A stretch of DNA of 40,000 bases from Symbiodinium natans (Eukaryota > Sar > Dinophyceae > Suessiales > Symbiodiniaceae). The stretch lies in the NCBI GenBank assembly GCA_905221605.1, contig CAJNDS010000113.1:27501-67500 (forward strand), written 5' to 3'. Below, piece after piece: positions 30,091 to 39,864 of the stretch. A program made the position numbers and the translations under genes. The notes beneath the pieces were generated by a model. That model was not told the origin of the DNA, did not search any database, and was given only the letters and a program-made list of their open reading frames with translations. The first letter of the stretch is position 1; the number at the start of each line of letters is the position of its first letter.

Positions 30091-30371
30091 CATCAATCTG
30101 ATAATCCCCTGGGCTCAGGTTTAGGGCTGAAAGGTTTTCTCTCTTGGGTTGACCAACCCACCCCCCTCCCCCAACAAAAATAACAGCATATGTATCTTGA
30201 TGGTTAATATTCAACCTCCCCCCCCCCCCACCTGTGACAAAACCCACATTGTTTTAGGCCTAGGGAGGGGAGGGGAGGGGAGAGGGAGAGGGAGGGGGGG
30301 GGGGGGAGCACGTGTTTTGCTGGCCATCTTCCAAGGAAAGGCGTCCCTGACAATGGATACGACACTTTAGG

Positions 30372-30862
30372 GATGTTTTTAGAGTTTAGGGTTTAGGGTT
30401 TAGGGTTTAGGGTTTAGGGTTTAGGGTGTCAAACCCCGCAGCCAGCAACTCTTGCCCCCTTCGAGCTCTCGCCAGCGACACTTTGCCCAAGCTTGCGCTT
30501 TCTCAGGAGTGGGCGGGGGAGGGAGGACGTAAGTCCCAAGTATATGGTGAGCTCTCTAACCCTAAACCCTAAACCCTAACCCCAAACCCTAAACCCTAAA
30601 CCCTAAACTAGGGGCCCTGTTTGGATGCCTATTCTACTACGGCCCCTCATATTTTAGGGTTTAGGGTTTAGGGTTAAGGTACCCAAACAGCCCATCATTT
30701 GGGGGAACTGACTAATATACCCGCACGGGGTCGAGACCCGAAGCCTTGATTTCTTTACGACGAGACCTGGTCTCAAAGGGGCGGGACGAGGGTTTAGGGT
30801 TTAGGGTTTAGGGTTTAGGGTTTAGGGTTTAGGGTTTAGGGTTTAGGGTTTAGGGTTTAGGG
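30372..30862. repeat. telomeric arrays, mixed orientation
   Basis: G-type 30380-30428, C-type 30558-30609, G-type 30653-30678, G-type 30790-30861 (ten perfect units). A G-rich tract with single A's and T's is at 30263-30306. Confidence 0.95.
30611..30693. mobile_element. possible MITE with CTGTTTGG-type ends and an internal telomeric array
   Basis: GGGGCCCTGTTTGGATGCC (30611-30629) faces GGTACCCAAACAGCCC (30678-30693); 11 of 13 positions of CTGTTTGG.T.CC pair. Ends of the GGG.CTGTTTGG kind are known from plant Tourist/PIF-Harbinger MITEs. The interior right half is a telomeric array, possibly inserted. Confidence 0.4.
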
Positions 30863-30894
30863 AGGGTAAGAGGGGCAGAGGTTGGGAACTTCCA

Positions 30895-31230
30895 CGGGGA
30901 TGGGGAAGGCGGGGGCCTGTTTGTATAGGGGCTCAAGGTTTAGGGTGTTTAGGAGCGTTTCGGGGCGTTTAGGGTTTAGGGCTTTAGGGCTTTTTGGGCT
31001 TTAGGGGTTTAGGGCTTTTTGGGGTTTAGGGCTTGTAGGGCTTTAGGGGTTTAGCGCTTTTGGGGGTTTAGGGGTTTAGGGGTTTAGGGGCTTCGGGGTT
31101 TAGGGACTTTCGGGGTTTTGGTGGTGAAGCCCGAGAAACGGAGTCCGAGAGAGCGCGCCCGAGAAAGCAACTCCTCTCAATGCGCGTCTTTGATGAGGCC
31201 AAAAGATCCTGAACTTGAGGGTTTAGGGTT
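30895..31230. other. diverged G-type telomeric sequence (GGGGTTTAGGGCTTT)
   Basis: Units of the type TTTAGGGGT, TTTAGGGCT and TTTTTGGGCT dominate 30935-31130; the rest is unique. No gene. Confidence 0.75.
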
Positions 31231-31234
31231 TGGG

Positions 31235-31325
31235 GTTCAGAGGGTTCATAGGGTTCATAGGGCTCATAGGGCTCATAGAGTTCACAGAGTTCACAGGGTT
31301 CATAGGCTTCATAGGGTTCATAGCG
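31235..31325. repeat. 9 bp tandem repeat (AGGGTTCAT)
   Basis: About nine copies of AGGGTTCAT with single-base variants (AGGGCTCAT, AGAGTTCAC). Read on the minus strand it gives YEPYEPYEP within a 109 codon frame; since the neighbouring parts of that frame are telomere-like, a gene is unlikely. Confidence 0.93.
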
Positions 31326-31399
31326 AAGGGTTTTAGGCTTTCGGGCAGGCCAACACCCTGAAGCTAGGTTGCCCAGTGGCCCAAGAGGCTGCCCCAATG

Positions 31400-32136
31400 T
31401 TGTTTAATGGAGGTTAGGAGGGAAGTTTCCCACACCGAAGGACGGGAAGAAGGGTACTCATTACTGGGCCCCCCGCAAACGTAACACTCCAAACATAAGC
31501 GTTAGGGCTTTTATCCCGATAACCACCCTGTGGCAAATTCCAAACTCCAGCCCCTAAACCCGAAGCCCGAATCCCTAAACACTAGACCCTAAACCCTAAA
31601 CACTAAACCCTAAACCCTAAACCCGAAACCCCAAATCCCTAACATTTGGTGCCTGGCTGGTTGTAAGGCTGAGGCTTGCCGCGGTGCATGTTTAAAGTGG
31701 CTTAGGGTTTAGGGTGTAGGGTTTAGGGTTTAGGGTTTAGGCTTGAATTGCTGAAGGATGGCTGGGTTCTTTCGAAGTTCCTGTTTGCGAACTTGAAAAA
31801 CTTAGGACTGAGGGTTTTGTGGGACTTCGGAGGCTTTGCTTTCGTTTTAGGGTTTAGGGTTTAGGGTTTAGGGTTTAGGGTTTAGGGTTTAGGGTTTAGG
31901 GTTTAGGGTTTAGGGTTTAGGGTTTAGGGTTTAGGGTTTAGGGTGCTCAACTGAGCCCTAAGCGTAAACCCGTGCCATCTCTCTTTGCCTGTGATCTCTG
32001 ATTTTCGATCCAGCCTGACCCCTAATCCCGCAAACCCTTTAAAAGTGGAATTTGCACGCCATACGCCCCACATACAAGACCCCTTGCAGCCCCCTACAAT
32101 TAAATACGCCTAGTCTTCACTGTCGTAGATTCCATC
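31400..32136. repeat. telomeric arrays with spacers; palindromic junction at 31945
   Basis: C-type 31552-31640; G-type 31703-31741 and 31845-31945 (about 14 units). The last array ends in AGGGTGCTCAACTGAGCCCT, a palindrome (GCTCA/TGAGC), after which C-type-like sequence follows. 31400-31550 and 31970-32136 are unique sequence without genes. Confidence 0.9.
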
Positions 32137-33465
32137 CAAACCCTAAACCCTGAACTCTAGTCTAAACCCCTGAAACCTAAACCCCTAAACTCCTAAACTC
32201 CTAAATCCCTAAACCCTTTGAATCTCAGGAGAGCTAAACCCCCTAAACCTAAACCACCCGGGATGAGGGGGGGGCTTGAGGGGGGATGAGGGGGGACCCT
32301 AAACCCTAAACCCTAAATCCTAAACCCTAAACCCTAAACCCTGAACCCTGAACTCTAAACCCTAAACCCTTTTCCTCCCGGAGAGTGGAGAGGGGGGTGG
32401 GGGACCTCCAGGGCTCTTATCGCGCTGCGGAGTTCGGCGCTGGGAGCAGCGAGCGGAAGCGCCTGGCCGCGGCTTTGAATTTCGGGCTTCGGGTTCGGGT
32501 TTAGGGCTTCGGGTTTAGGGTTTAGGTAGGGTTTAGGATTAAGGGCTTAGGGTTAAGGGATTTGGGATAGTTGGAAAGTTGGGGTTTAGGGTTTGGGGTC
32601 CAGGGTTTTAGGGTTTAGGGGCTTAGGGTTTGGGGCTTAGGGTTTCGGGATCTGAGTTTAGGGGTTTAGAGTTTAGGTGCCTGGGTTGATTGAAGGTTTC
32701 CGGACTTCGGCTTGTAGGGGCCCAGTCAGGGTGGGGGTTGCGGGCTTACGGTGAGGGGGGGAGGGGATTTCGGGACCTTACGGACATAGCTTGCTGGCCC
32801 AGCCCTAAACCCTAAAGCCAGTCTGCCCAGAACCCCAGAAAGGCACAAGGGCACCATCGGGACTAGCAAGATGTGGGTTTCGGGTTCGGGGTGAGGTAGG
32901 TAAGGTTTCCTAAGGTCCGGGTTTAGGGAGGGTTGGCTTCGGGGTAAGGCTTGATAAGAGCTTAGGGTTGAAGGTCTAGGGTTTAGCCTGCGCTTTATGG
33001 GATGCCGGTGTGTTTGGACAAACAACCTTGTCTGCTCAGAGCGATAGGATGACAAGTGAACATTCTAGGTTTAAGTGACTCGGACATGTCAGGGAAGTAC
33101 ATCGAAACTGCAGGGTCACAGAAAATTCAATTGCTTGCCATTGTTGTTTTTAGGGCGTAGGGCTGCTACTGTAGACCCTAAGCCCTAAACTGTTGAACCC
33201 TAGGTATGAAACCGGGAACCTGACCTGAAAGCTTAGAACTAGAAAGAATAGCTGCGTCTAGATAAGAATGTTGGACACTTTTTGCTGTATAGGCCTAAAT
33301 CCTACACCCTGAACCCGCATTATAGGGACTGGAGACAATATATGGCTTTATTTTGGCCGGTGTAGTATGCGATGAAAATGACATTTTTATTGGTTTCGAA
33401 TATACTGATTCGATCATGACATTGTTGCTCCACGTTCCGGGTGTTTGGGGTGTTCACAACCCTAA
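32137..33465. repeat. diverged telomeric sequence, C-type then G-type, and unique spacer
   Basis: C-type 32137-32370 with interruptions; G-type, heavily diverged, 32480-32670; isolated units to 32995. 33000-33465 is unique sequence with no frame worth calling; the minus frame 33055-32726 runs through telomere-like DNA and is rejected. Confidence 0.8.
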
Positions 33466-33481
33466 ACCCTAACCCTAAACT

Positions 33482-33671
33482 CTATGAGCTTCTTGAGCCT
33501 CAGTCGTTCCGTTGTCTCTTCGCTTTTGTCTCCCTTGTCCTGCTTCACGATCTCATCTGGGTCCTCCCGTCTTCCTGCTGATCTCAACTGGCTGCTCACC
33601 ATATTCCATGCTGTTGCACCTTGCTCGGCCAAACCTGCGAGGCATCGGGGTGCCTTTTCTGTCTGAGGCAA
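33482..33671 (-). CDS. hypothetical exon, charged helix-like, ~60 residues
   Basis: The minus frame without an ATG at its 5' end reads CLAGLAEQGATAWNMVSSQL, then RREDPDEIVKQDKGDKSEET, then TERLRLKKL. This is strongly hydrophilic and helix-prone, far from what the flanking telomeric DNA would give. A plus frame (33484-33666) overlaps but is Ser-rich and less natural. Telomeric arrays flank it within 30 bp on both sides, so it may be an exon fragment caught between arrays. No family recognised. Confidence 0.4.
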
Positions 33672-33683
33672 AGTAAGAACACG

Positions 33684-35011
33684 GTTTAGGGTTTAGGGTT
33701 TAGGGTTTAGGGCCTTTAGGGTTTAGGGATGTTTAGGGTTTAGGGTCCCACGTGAGGGACACCACTTGTTTCTGGTGGCTGGTACGAGACATTCGGCTCG
33801 GGTCGACCGGCTGGCATAGGGACTCTGTGACAATGTCAAGCTGTCCTTTCCGGGACCTACTTTAAGGGAACTTTGCCGTTTGGCTTTGGTTCTGATGGAC
33901 CCTTAAACCCTAAACCCTAAACCCTAAACCCTGAACCCTGAACCCTAAACCCTAAACCCTTCAATTCTGGGGTTTATGCAGTCTAAAGGCTAGAGTCCAC
34001 TTCCTTGTGGTTGAGGGGGTGTTGCGGATGGGGTGATGTGGAACAAAGCGCAGGCATAATTACCGGGGTCCATCGCCGCTCGTCCTTAACCAGGAAGGCT
34101 CAACCCTAGGGTTTAGGGTTTAGGGTTTAGGGTTTGGGGTTTAGGGTCTAGGGTTTAGGGTTTAGGGTTTGGAGTTTGGGGTTTGGGGTTTGGGGTTTGG
34201 GGTTTAGGGTTTGGGTTTAGGGACACACTACGGAAGCCCGCTGGCGCCAAGGTTGAACACATGCATGGTTGACTCTGCAGACCTCGGCCGCGGGTGGGTG
34301 TTTAGGGTTCAGGGTTTATATGCGCCCCCCCAAATGGTATCCCCCCACAAACCCTGCCCCTGAAACCCTAAAAACAGCGGGGGGGGTGGGGGGGGGAGAT
34401 AAACATTCAACCTAAACCCCAAACCCTGAACCCTATGCCCTCAAACCTACACCCATCAATGAACCACAGGGGGGACAAGGGTAAACCCGAAACCTTAACC
34501 GCTTTAACCCTGAACCCTGAACCGTAAACTCAGCACGAACCACAGGGGAGAGGGAAGGCCGTACACCTACCATTACCCCAACCTTGAACCCTCAACTCTA
34601 GCCAATGGACCAAGGGGGTCAGAATGAAAATCCTGAACTCTACAGCCTAACCCTAAACCGTAAACCCATGAACCAAAGACCAAAACCCAAACCCCAAACC
34701 CTATATACCCTAAACCCTTAAACCCTTAAACCCTTAAGCCCTAAACCCCTGTAACCCCAAAAACCCTAAACTTTAAACCCTAAACCCCCGAAAGCCCCGA
34801 AAGCCCCGAAAGCCCCGAAAGCCCCGAAAGCCCCGAAAGCCCCGAACCCCTAAAAGCCTAAACCCTAAACCCTAAACCCTCAACCCTCAACCCTAAATAC
34901 CCTAAACCCTCAACCCTAAACCCTCAACCCTATACCCTCAACCCTAAACCCTCAACCCTAAATACCCTAAATACCCTAAACCCTAAACCCTCAACCCTAA
35001 ATACCCTAAAC
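33684..35011. repeat. telomeric arrays of both orientations; CCCCGAAAG nonamer array
   Basis: G-type 33684-33749, C-type 33900-33962, G-type 34107-34222 (with a tail-to-tail start AACCCTAGGGTTTAGGG at about 34101), diverged C-type 34392-35011. Inside the last, GCCCCGAAA is repeated six times at 34787-34852, and CCCTAAATACCCTAAACCCT-like units follow. No gene. Confidence 0.9.
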
Positions 35012-35091
35012 CCGAATGCACAAGGACCCGGCATGCCAGCAGCCTTGGCCTGACGGGCCACGGCGCTGACGGCCTGGCACACCCAACTTGA

Positions 35092-35263
35092 AGGCTCATG
35101 GGAACTTATAATTGGGATAACCCCTATAAGGCCCTTTAGGGGGATTATAAGTAGGGTTATAATTCCAGTTATAAGTGGTTAACCCTAAACCCTAAACCCT
35201 AAACCCTAAACCCTAAACCCTAAACCCTAAACCCTAAACGTTATTAAGTCCCATGAACCTCCA
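35092..35263. mobile_element. hairpin element, copy 2, split by a telomeric array
   Basis: Left arm AGGCTCATGGGAACTTATAA (35092-35111) corresponds to the end of copy 1 at 28762; the right arm (35241-35263) ends CCATGAACCTCC as in copy 1. Between GGTTAA at 35172-35177 and TTATTAAG at 35241 lies (CCCTAAA)n, 35178-35238, inside what is a continuous GGTTAATAAG in copy 1. The array therefore interrupts the right arm. Confidence 0.75.
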
Positions 35264-35307
35264 AGAGGGAGCTCCAAGGGAAACGGCAGTGAAGGCCGTG
35301 AATGACG

Positions 35308-36630
35308 GGGTTTAGGGTTTAGGGTTTAGGGTTTAGGGTTTGGGGTTTAGGGTTTAGGGTTTAGGGTTTAGGGTTTGGGGTTTAGGGTTTGGGGTTTAGG
35401 GTTTGGGGTTTAGGGTTTAGGGTTTGGAGTTAGGTATGTGGCCGGTTCTCAAAAGAAATATGCCCACGGGGCGATGCTGCGAGAAATATGGCTTCGGGTA
35501 GAGGGTTTGGCAACGTCTAAAGCCAAAACCTTCAGCCTCACGAAGCCCTGTAAACCCCTATATACCCTAAACCCCTAAACCCCTAAACTCTTGAAAAGGG
35601 CAGTAGAGAAAGCCCCAAAGCTTGCAGCGGGTTGTTCCACATCGGGGTCACCGTATAATTAGGTTTAGGGCTTTAGAGTCATTAAACCCTAAACCCGAAA
35701 CCCTAAACCCTGAACCCTGAACCCTAAACCCGAAACCCTAAACCCGAAACCCGAAACCCTAAACCCTGAACCCTGAACCCGAAGCCCTAAACCCTAAACC
35801 CTAAACCCGAAACCCTAAACCCTAAACCCTGAACCCTGAACCGGAAGCCCTAAACCCCGGACTCAGCAGGGTAAGGGCCTTAACCCAAGCCCTAAACCGG
35901 CAATCTGAGACCCTACGCCCTAATTTGCCAAAGTAGGGAAACCTTGAATATTCACCTCAACATGAGGAATCTAATCTTCTTATAGAAATAGGAGCCCCTT
36001 TCTGAAACCCGAAGCCCTCAACCCTAAACCCTAAATCCCTAAACCCCTACAACCCTAAATCCCTAAATCCCTAAACCCCTAACCCCTAACCCCTAAACCC
36101 TCTTTTCGCAACTCCCCCCCCCCAACCCTAAACCCTAAAGCCTAAACCCTAAACCCTGAACCCTAAACTCTTGCACCTCCTGGTTGCCAGATTGCATGGC
36201 GACGTCCAGCAGCGTGCGAATGTCAGACCTTTGAAAGGCGGCGCATAGCCCCCAAAATAAGGATCAAACCGAAGAGTTTAGGGTTTAGGGTTTAGGGTTT
36301 AGGGAAACCCAACCCCTAAACCCTAAACCCTGCTCAGGACGACTGGCTAGAAAGAAAAAACAATAGCTAGGGGAACGCCATCACAGGCCGAGGGCTTTCG
36401 TCGTCAGGGTTCAGGGATATTTTGGGCTTAGGTTCGGCATCTAGCCCACCCGCACAACCCTACCCCTAAACCCCTAAACCCCAAACCCCAAACCGCAAAC
36501 TCTAAACCCCAAACCCTAAACCCCGAACCCTAACAGTCCGATATCCCAAACCCTAAACCCCAAACCCTCGACACCCTAAACCCCAAACCCTCAACCCTAA
36601 ACCCCTAAGCCCCAAAGGCTGAGCCCCTAC
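35308..36630. repeat. telomeric arrays and diverged telomeric sequence; head-to-head junction at 36304
   Basis: G-type 35309-35436 with TTTGGGG variants; C-type 35530-35590, 35675-35860 (CCCGAAA and CCCTGAA variants), 36005-36170; G-type 36275-36304 joined directly to C-type 36305-36330 (TTTAGGG then AAACCCAACCCC); C-type 36465-36620. The spacers contain no frame worth calling. Confidence 0.9.
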
Positions 36631-36642
36631 CTCCCACTCTAA

Positions 36643-36692
36643 CATGGTTATAAGTACAGTTAGAAGTACAGCTATAATTGGTTACTAAGTAC
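36643..36692. mobile_element. hairpin element fragment, copy 3, ending in a telomeric array
   Basis: GTTATAAGTACAG..., GAAGTACAGCTATAATTGGTT and ACTAAGTACC correspond to the right half of copy 1 (ATAAGTGCAGCTACAATAGG, then TTAATAAGTACC). Copy 1 continues ATGAACCTCC; here (CCCTAAA)n begins instead. Confidence 0.65.
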
Positions 36693-37000
36693 CCTAAACC
36701 CTAAACCCTAAACCCTAAACCCTAGACCCTAAAGCCTAAACCCTAAACCCTAAACCCTAAACCCCTGAGCTCCTGACTCGGACATGTTCGAGGTGGCGGC
36801 CGGGGCCGATGCAGCCTTCGCGGCTCCAGAAATTGAGCTCACGGTCGCCAAGAGGGTTTAAGGTTCGGGGTTTAGGGTTTAGGGCTAGGGTTTAGGGGTT
36901 TAGGGGTTTTGGGGGTTTAGGGCTAGGGGTTAGGGGTTTAGGGGTTTAGGGTGTAGGGCTTAGGGTTTAGAAGCTAAGCTCCGAGAGTTTTTAGGGCTTC
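36691..37000. repeat. telomeric arrays, C-type then G-type
   Basis: C-type 36691-36766; G-type diverged 36850-36975 (TTTAGGGGT and GGGCTAGGG variants). Confidence 0.92.
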
Positions 37001-37760
37001 AGGGCCCCAACAAAACTCCGAAGGCTCTGGACTCTGAACGTTGAAGATCTAAACCCCTAGAACCCTTCAAACCCTGAACCCTTCAACCCTAAACCCTTTA
37101 GTTTTTTTTGTTTTACAAGGATCTGGGTGGGACTGCCTGGTTAAGGCAGGTGTGGTTTACGCGGCTTTAGGGTTTAGGTGAACTGCATTGGGGGTTATTT
37201 GGGGGCAGTGGGGGATGTCTGGTGGGGTATCTTATGATATGCTCAAGGCTTCTACTTTTCTTGCGTGGGCTGGGGTGTCAACTCTAAACCCTACACCCTG
37301 ACCCTGAACCATTGTGATTATTCATATTATCATTTGCTGGGAACCTTTGTTTTTTTCCGGGGGGGGGGGGGGGGGGGGCGCCTACATGAACATGCCTTGA
37401 TTCCATAGAGTTTTCGGGGATCTGGGCCGGGTTACTCAGTCCTATTAAGGAGGCATTTATGGAACAGGCACCTTATAGATCGCCGTATGTAATCCTAAAC
37501 CCTAAACTTTATGTAAGCCTCTTGGGGAGTACCTAAGACCTTATATCCCCCGAGAACCTTCCACATGGAGAGCCCTTCCTCCTTGTGAGAACCCGTAAGT
37601 AGTTTAGGTTTTAGGGCTTTCGGGTTTTAGGGTTTTAGGGTTTTAGGGTTTAGGCTTTAGGGCTACCGAATCCGACGCAAGCAGCGACTGAAAGCCTGCC
37701 TGCTACGGCTATCACGCATGATCCTGCAATCTTGGCAGCCGTCCTTCTATGGCAAGGCGG
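37000..37760. other. spacer; 20 bp poly-G
   Basis: Unique sequence with isolated telomere units (37060-37095, 37490-37506, 37600-37665) and an uninterrupted G20 at 37359-37378. No gene. Confidence 0.6.
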
Positions 37761-38000
37761 GGACCCTAAACCCCAAACCTTTGAACCCTAAACCCCAAAC
37801 TCCCTAAACCCTAAACCCTAAACCCTAAACCTTAAACCCTAAACCCTAAACCCTAAAACCTAAACCCTAAACTACCTAAGGTCTGAAGCCTTGATCGCTA
37901 AACAACAAGAGCACCAGTGAGCTGGCCTTCGGTGACACCACCTAGGGTCTAGGGCTTAGGGTTTAGGGTTTAGGGCTTAGGGTTTAGGGCTTAGAACGTT
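37760..38000. repeat. telomeric arrays, C-type then G-type
   Basis: C-type 37762-37875; G-type 37943-37995 with GGGCTTAGGG variants. Confidence 0.93.
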
Positions 38001-38060
38001 CAGGGCTCAAAGAAGTTGACGCTGATAGGCGTTCGTCAAGTATTTGCAACTCTTTGGACA

Positions 38061-38147
38061 GGGAATGAAGGAATAGGGGGAGGGGGTTGTACTAGCATTA
38101 GTCCTGTTTGTTGCTTCTCTGATAATTTCTACTATTCCTTCATTCCC
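38061..38147. repeat. hairpin with perfect 16 bp arms
   Basis: GGGAATGAAGGAATAG (38061-38076) and its exact complement CTATTCCTTCATTCCC (38132-38147), separated by 55 bases. A minus frame of 85 codons (38264-38007, no ATG) spans it and is not called as a gene. Confidence 0.92.
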
Positions 38148-38454
38148 TAACCAACCTTGAAGGCGATGGTAGTGGGTCCGCAGACTGATTCTATAGGGTA
38201 CACAGCTGTCGAAACGAATCGGAATCAAATCCTCCAGGAGGAACACCCTAAACTCCGATGTCAAGAAGGAACTTACGTCTAAGACATCGTGAATTTTCTC
38301 TAAGCCTCAGTCCCTAAACCCTACAGCTCCTGAAGCAGCAGCCCAAACAAAGCAACCACTGCAAGAAGCGAACTCCCACAAGCTCGGAAGCATTGCACCA
38401 CTCAGTCACAGACTTGACTTTTTCCCGCTTATGACAATCCCAAGTGCGGGCTTA

Positions 38455-38700
38455 GGGTTTCGATTTTATAGGGTTTAGGGGGGGTTAGGGTTTAGGGTTT
38501 AGGGGATGGCAATTCTGCCACCTCCAAAGCAACCAACCCAAAGCAACCCTCAACCGGCAACAGTAAGATGGGTCTCGCATGACCTTACCCTACCAACCCC
38601 TAATCCCCTAAACCCCTGAACCCCTACACCCCTAAACGCCCTAAATGCCCCAAACCCGAAACCCTAAACCCTAAACCCCTAAACCCCTAAAAATCTGCTC
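38455..38700. repeat. telomeric arrays, G-type then C-type
   Basis: G-type 38455-38508, diverged C-type 38590-38695, with 80 bp of unique sequence between. Confidence 0.88.
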
Positions 38701-38771
38701 GCGCCAGGTGGCCACTGCTGGCGCAGCGAAGTTTGGAGGCGGCGGCGGAGGCTGCGCTGCGACGCTAGGGT

Positions 38772-38930
38772 GGGCCAGAACAACACCTGCCCAGAACTTG
38801 GGTTTAGGGTTTAGGGTTTAGGGTTAGGTTTAGGGTTTAGGGTTTAGGGTTTAGGGTTCAGGGTTTAGGGTTTAGGGTTTCGGGTTTAGGGTTTAGGGTT
38901 TAGGGCCAGAACAAGACCTGCCCAGAACTT
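38772..38930 (+). repeat. telomeric array flanked by a 28 bp direct duplication
   Basis: GGGCCAGAACAA(C/G)ACCTG and the following CCCAGAACTT are present at 38772-38799 and again at 38903-38930, with one mismatch in 28 positions. The only sequence between them is a G-type telomeric array (38800-38902), so the array looks like an insertion that duplicated its target. Confidence 0.92.
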
Positions 38931-39048
38931 CCAAAACCCTTAATTCAGGAATGTACCCCTAATTTATGCTAAGGATCCTTCGTATAAATCATACTAAGGA
39001 TTCTTAGTATAAATTACGGTACATTCCTTAACTAAGGGTTTTTGGAAG
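38928..39048. mobile_element. long imperfect hairpin (foldback/MITE-like), ~53 bp arms
   Basis: 38928-38980 pairs with 38996-39048 over almost its whole length; shared blocks include CTTCCAAAA, GGAATGTACC and TAATTTAT.CTAAG, with a 15 base loop. It begins within the last three bases of the 28 bp duplication. Confidence 0.88.
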
Positions 39049-39049
39049 A

Positions 39050-39340
39050 TCTGGCTGGAACACTGTCTATAGGGGATCCCGCAGTGTGGGTTTAGGGTTT
39101 AGGATTTACGGTTTATATAGGGTTTAGAACACATGTTTTTGTTTGAGGGGCTTTCGGGGTTTCTATGCTCGCCTGAGAATGTAAGATGTTTTTTATTTTT
39201 GGATCTTTTGGCCTTATAAAGGGTTTTGGGCAGTGTTGTGTTTTTGGGGGGGGGGGTTTTTGGGTTTAGGGTTGTAGGGTTTTAGGGTTTTATCGGGCTT
39301 TAGAAGGTTTGGGGCTTAGTAAGGGTTTAAGGGGGGGGGT
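39050..39340. other. diverged G-type telomeric sequence and G9 tract
   Basis: Scattered TTTAGGG-like units (39090-39128, 39260-39300) and a run of G at 39247-39256. No gene. Confidence 0.65.
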
Positions 39341-39571
39341 CTAGGGTGCTGCTCGACTGGAACTGTAAGCCGGGAAGCTCCAGGCCCCATAAGCCCCACT
39401 GCAAGATTGAGATTCAATGACCTTGCTGTTGCCTGCGAACCAGCCCAGAAAGTACAGGGACTCGGGAAAGTCGACCCTTTTATTGGGGGAGAGGTGAAAC
39501 CCCAGTGAACGCAGAGGGTTCAGGAAGTTGACGAAGTCGACCGCGGGATCCCTTCCCCCCAATGAACGCAT
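39341..39571 (-). CDS. hypothetical protein or exon, 76 residues
   Basis: ATG-to-stop minus frame, and also open for several codons upstream of the ATG (LLFVAVKT). The composition is natural: DPAVDFVNFLNPLRSLGFHL, then NKRVDFPESLYFLGWFAG. An RSLG...VDF pattern occurs twice, reflecting an imperfect ~60 bp DNA duplication with GTCGACTT motifs, and a third RSLG lies in the adjoining minus frame (39864-39583, ATG at 39864, 93 residues). The two frames differ by a shift and could be one broken gene. No family recognised. Confidence 0.33.
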   Translation of the reverse strand: MRSLGGRDPAVDFVNFLNPLRSLGFHLSPNKRVDFPESLYFLGWFAGNSKVIESQSCSGAYGAWSFPAYSSSRAAP

Positions 39572-39582
39572 GGTTTTTACAG

Positions 39583-39864
39583 CTACGAAAAGCAGTACGC
39601 AAGTATCGAAATCCCCAAGGAACGCTGGGGCTCAACATGCCTGAAAACATCATCAAACATGGCTACTGAAGGACCTCCGCCCGAGGGAAACGCAGTTGCG
39701 GTCGACTTCCTAAAAAGCTTCCCCGCAGTGATTTGCCTTCTCGCAAGACAAAAGGTCAACTTTCCATGTTGCGTGTAGCATGGCATGCAGAGTATGAACA
39801 TCATCGATGTGGGGCTAGAGAAATGTGCTCTTCTCCCGGGTGCCCCAATTGCGGGCTCAACCAT
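39583..39864 (-). CDS. hypothetical protein or exon, 93 residues
   Basis: ATG-initiated minus frame directly upstream of the previous one. The second half (KLFRKSTATAFPSGGGPSVA, then MFDDVFRHVEPQRSLGISIL) looks coding; the first half is less clear. A plus frame with several Cys (about 39733-39966, CSSPGCPNCG) overlaps the first half and is an alternative. Nothing recognised beyond this. Confidence 0.28.
   Translation of the reverse strand: MVEPAIGAPGRRAHFSSPTSMMFILCMPCYTQHGKLTFCLARRQITAGKLFRKSTATAFPSGGGPSVAMFDDVFRHVEPQRSLGISILAYCFS

Noticed and set aside
32726-33055. Minus frame of 109 residues
   Set aside because: Much of it is diverged telomeric repeat (repeated Leu-Asn-Pro-type codons); no independent coding signal.
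38007-38264. Minus frame of 85 residues
   Set aside because: It lacks an ATG and spans both arms of a hairpin repeat; composition alone does not support a gene.
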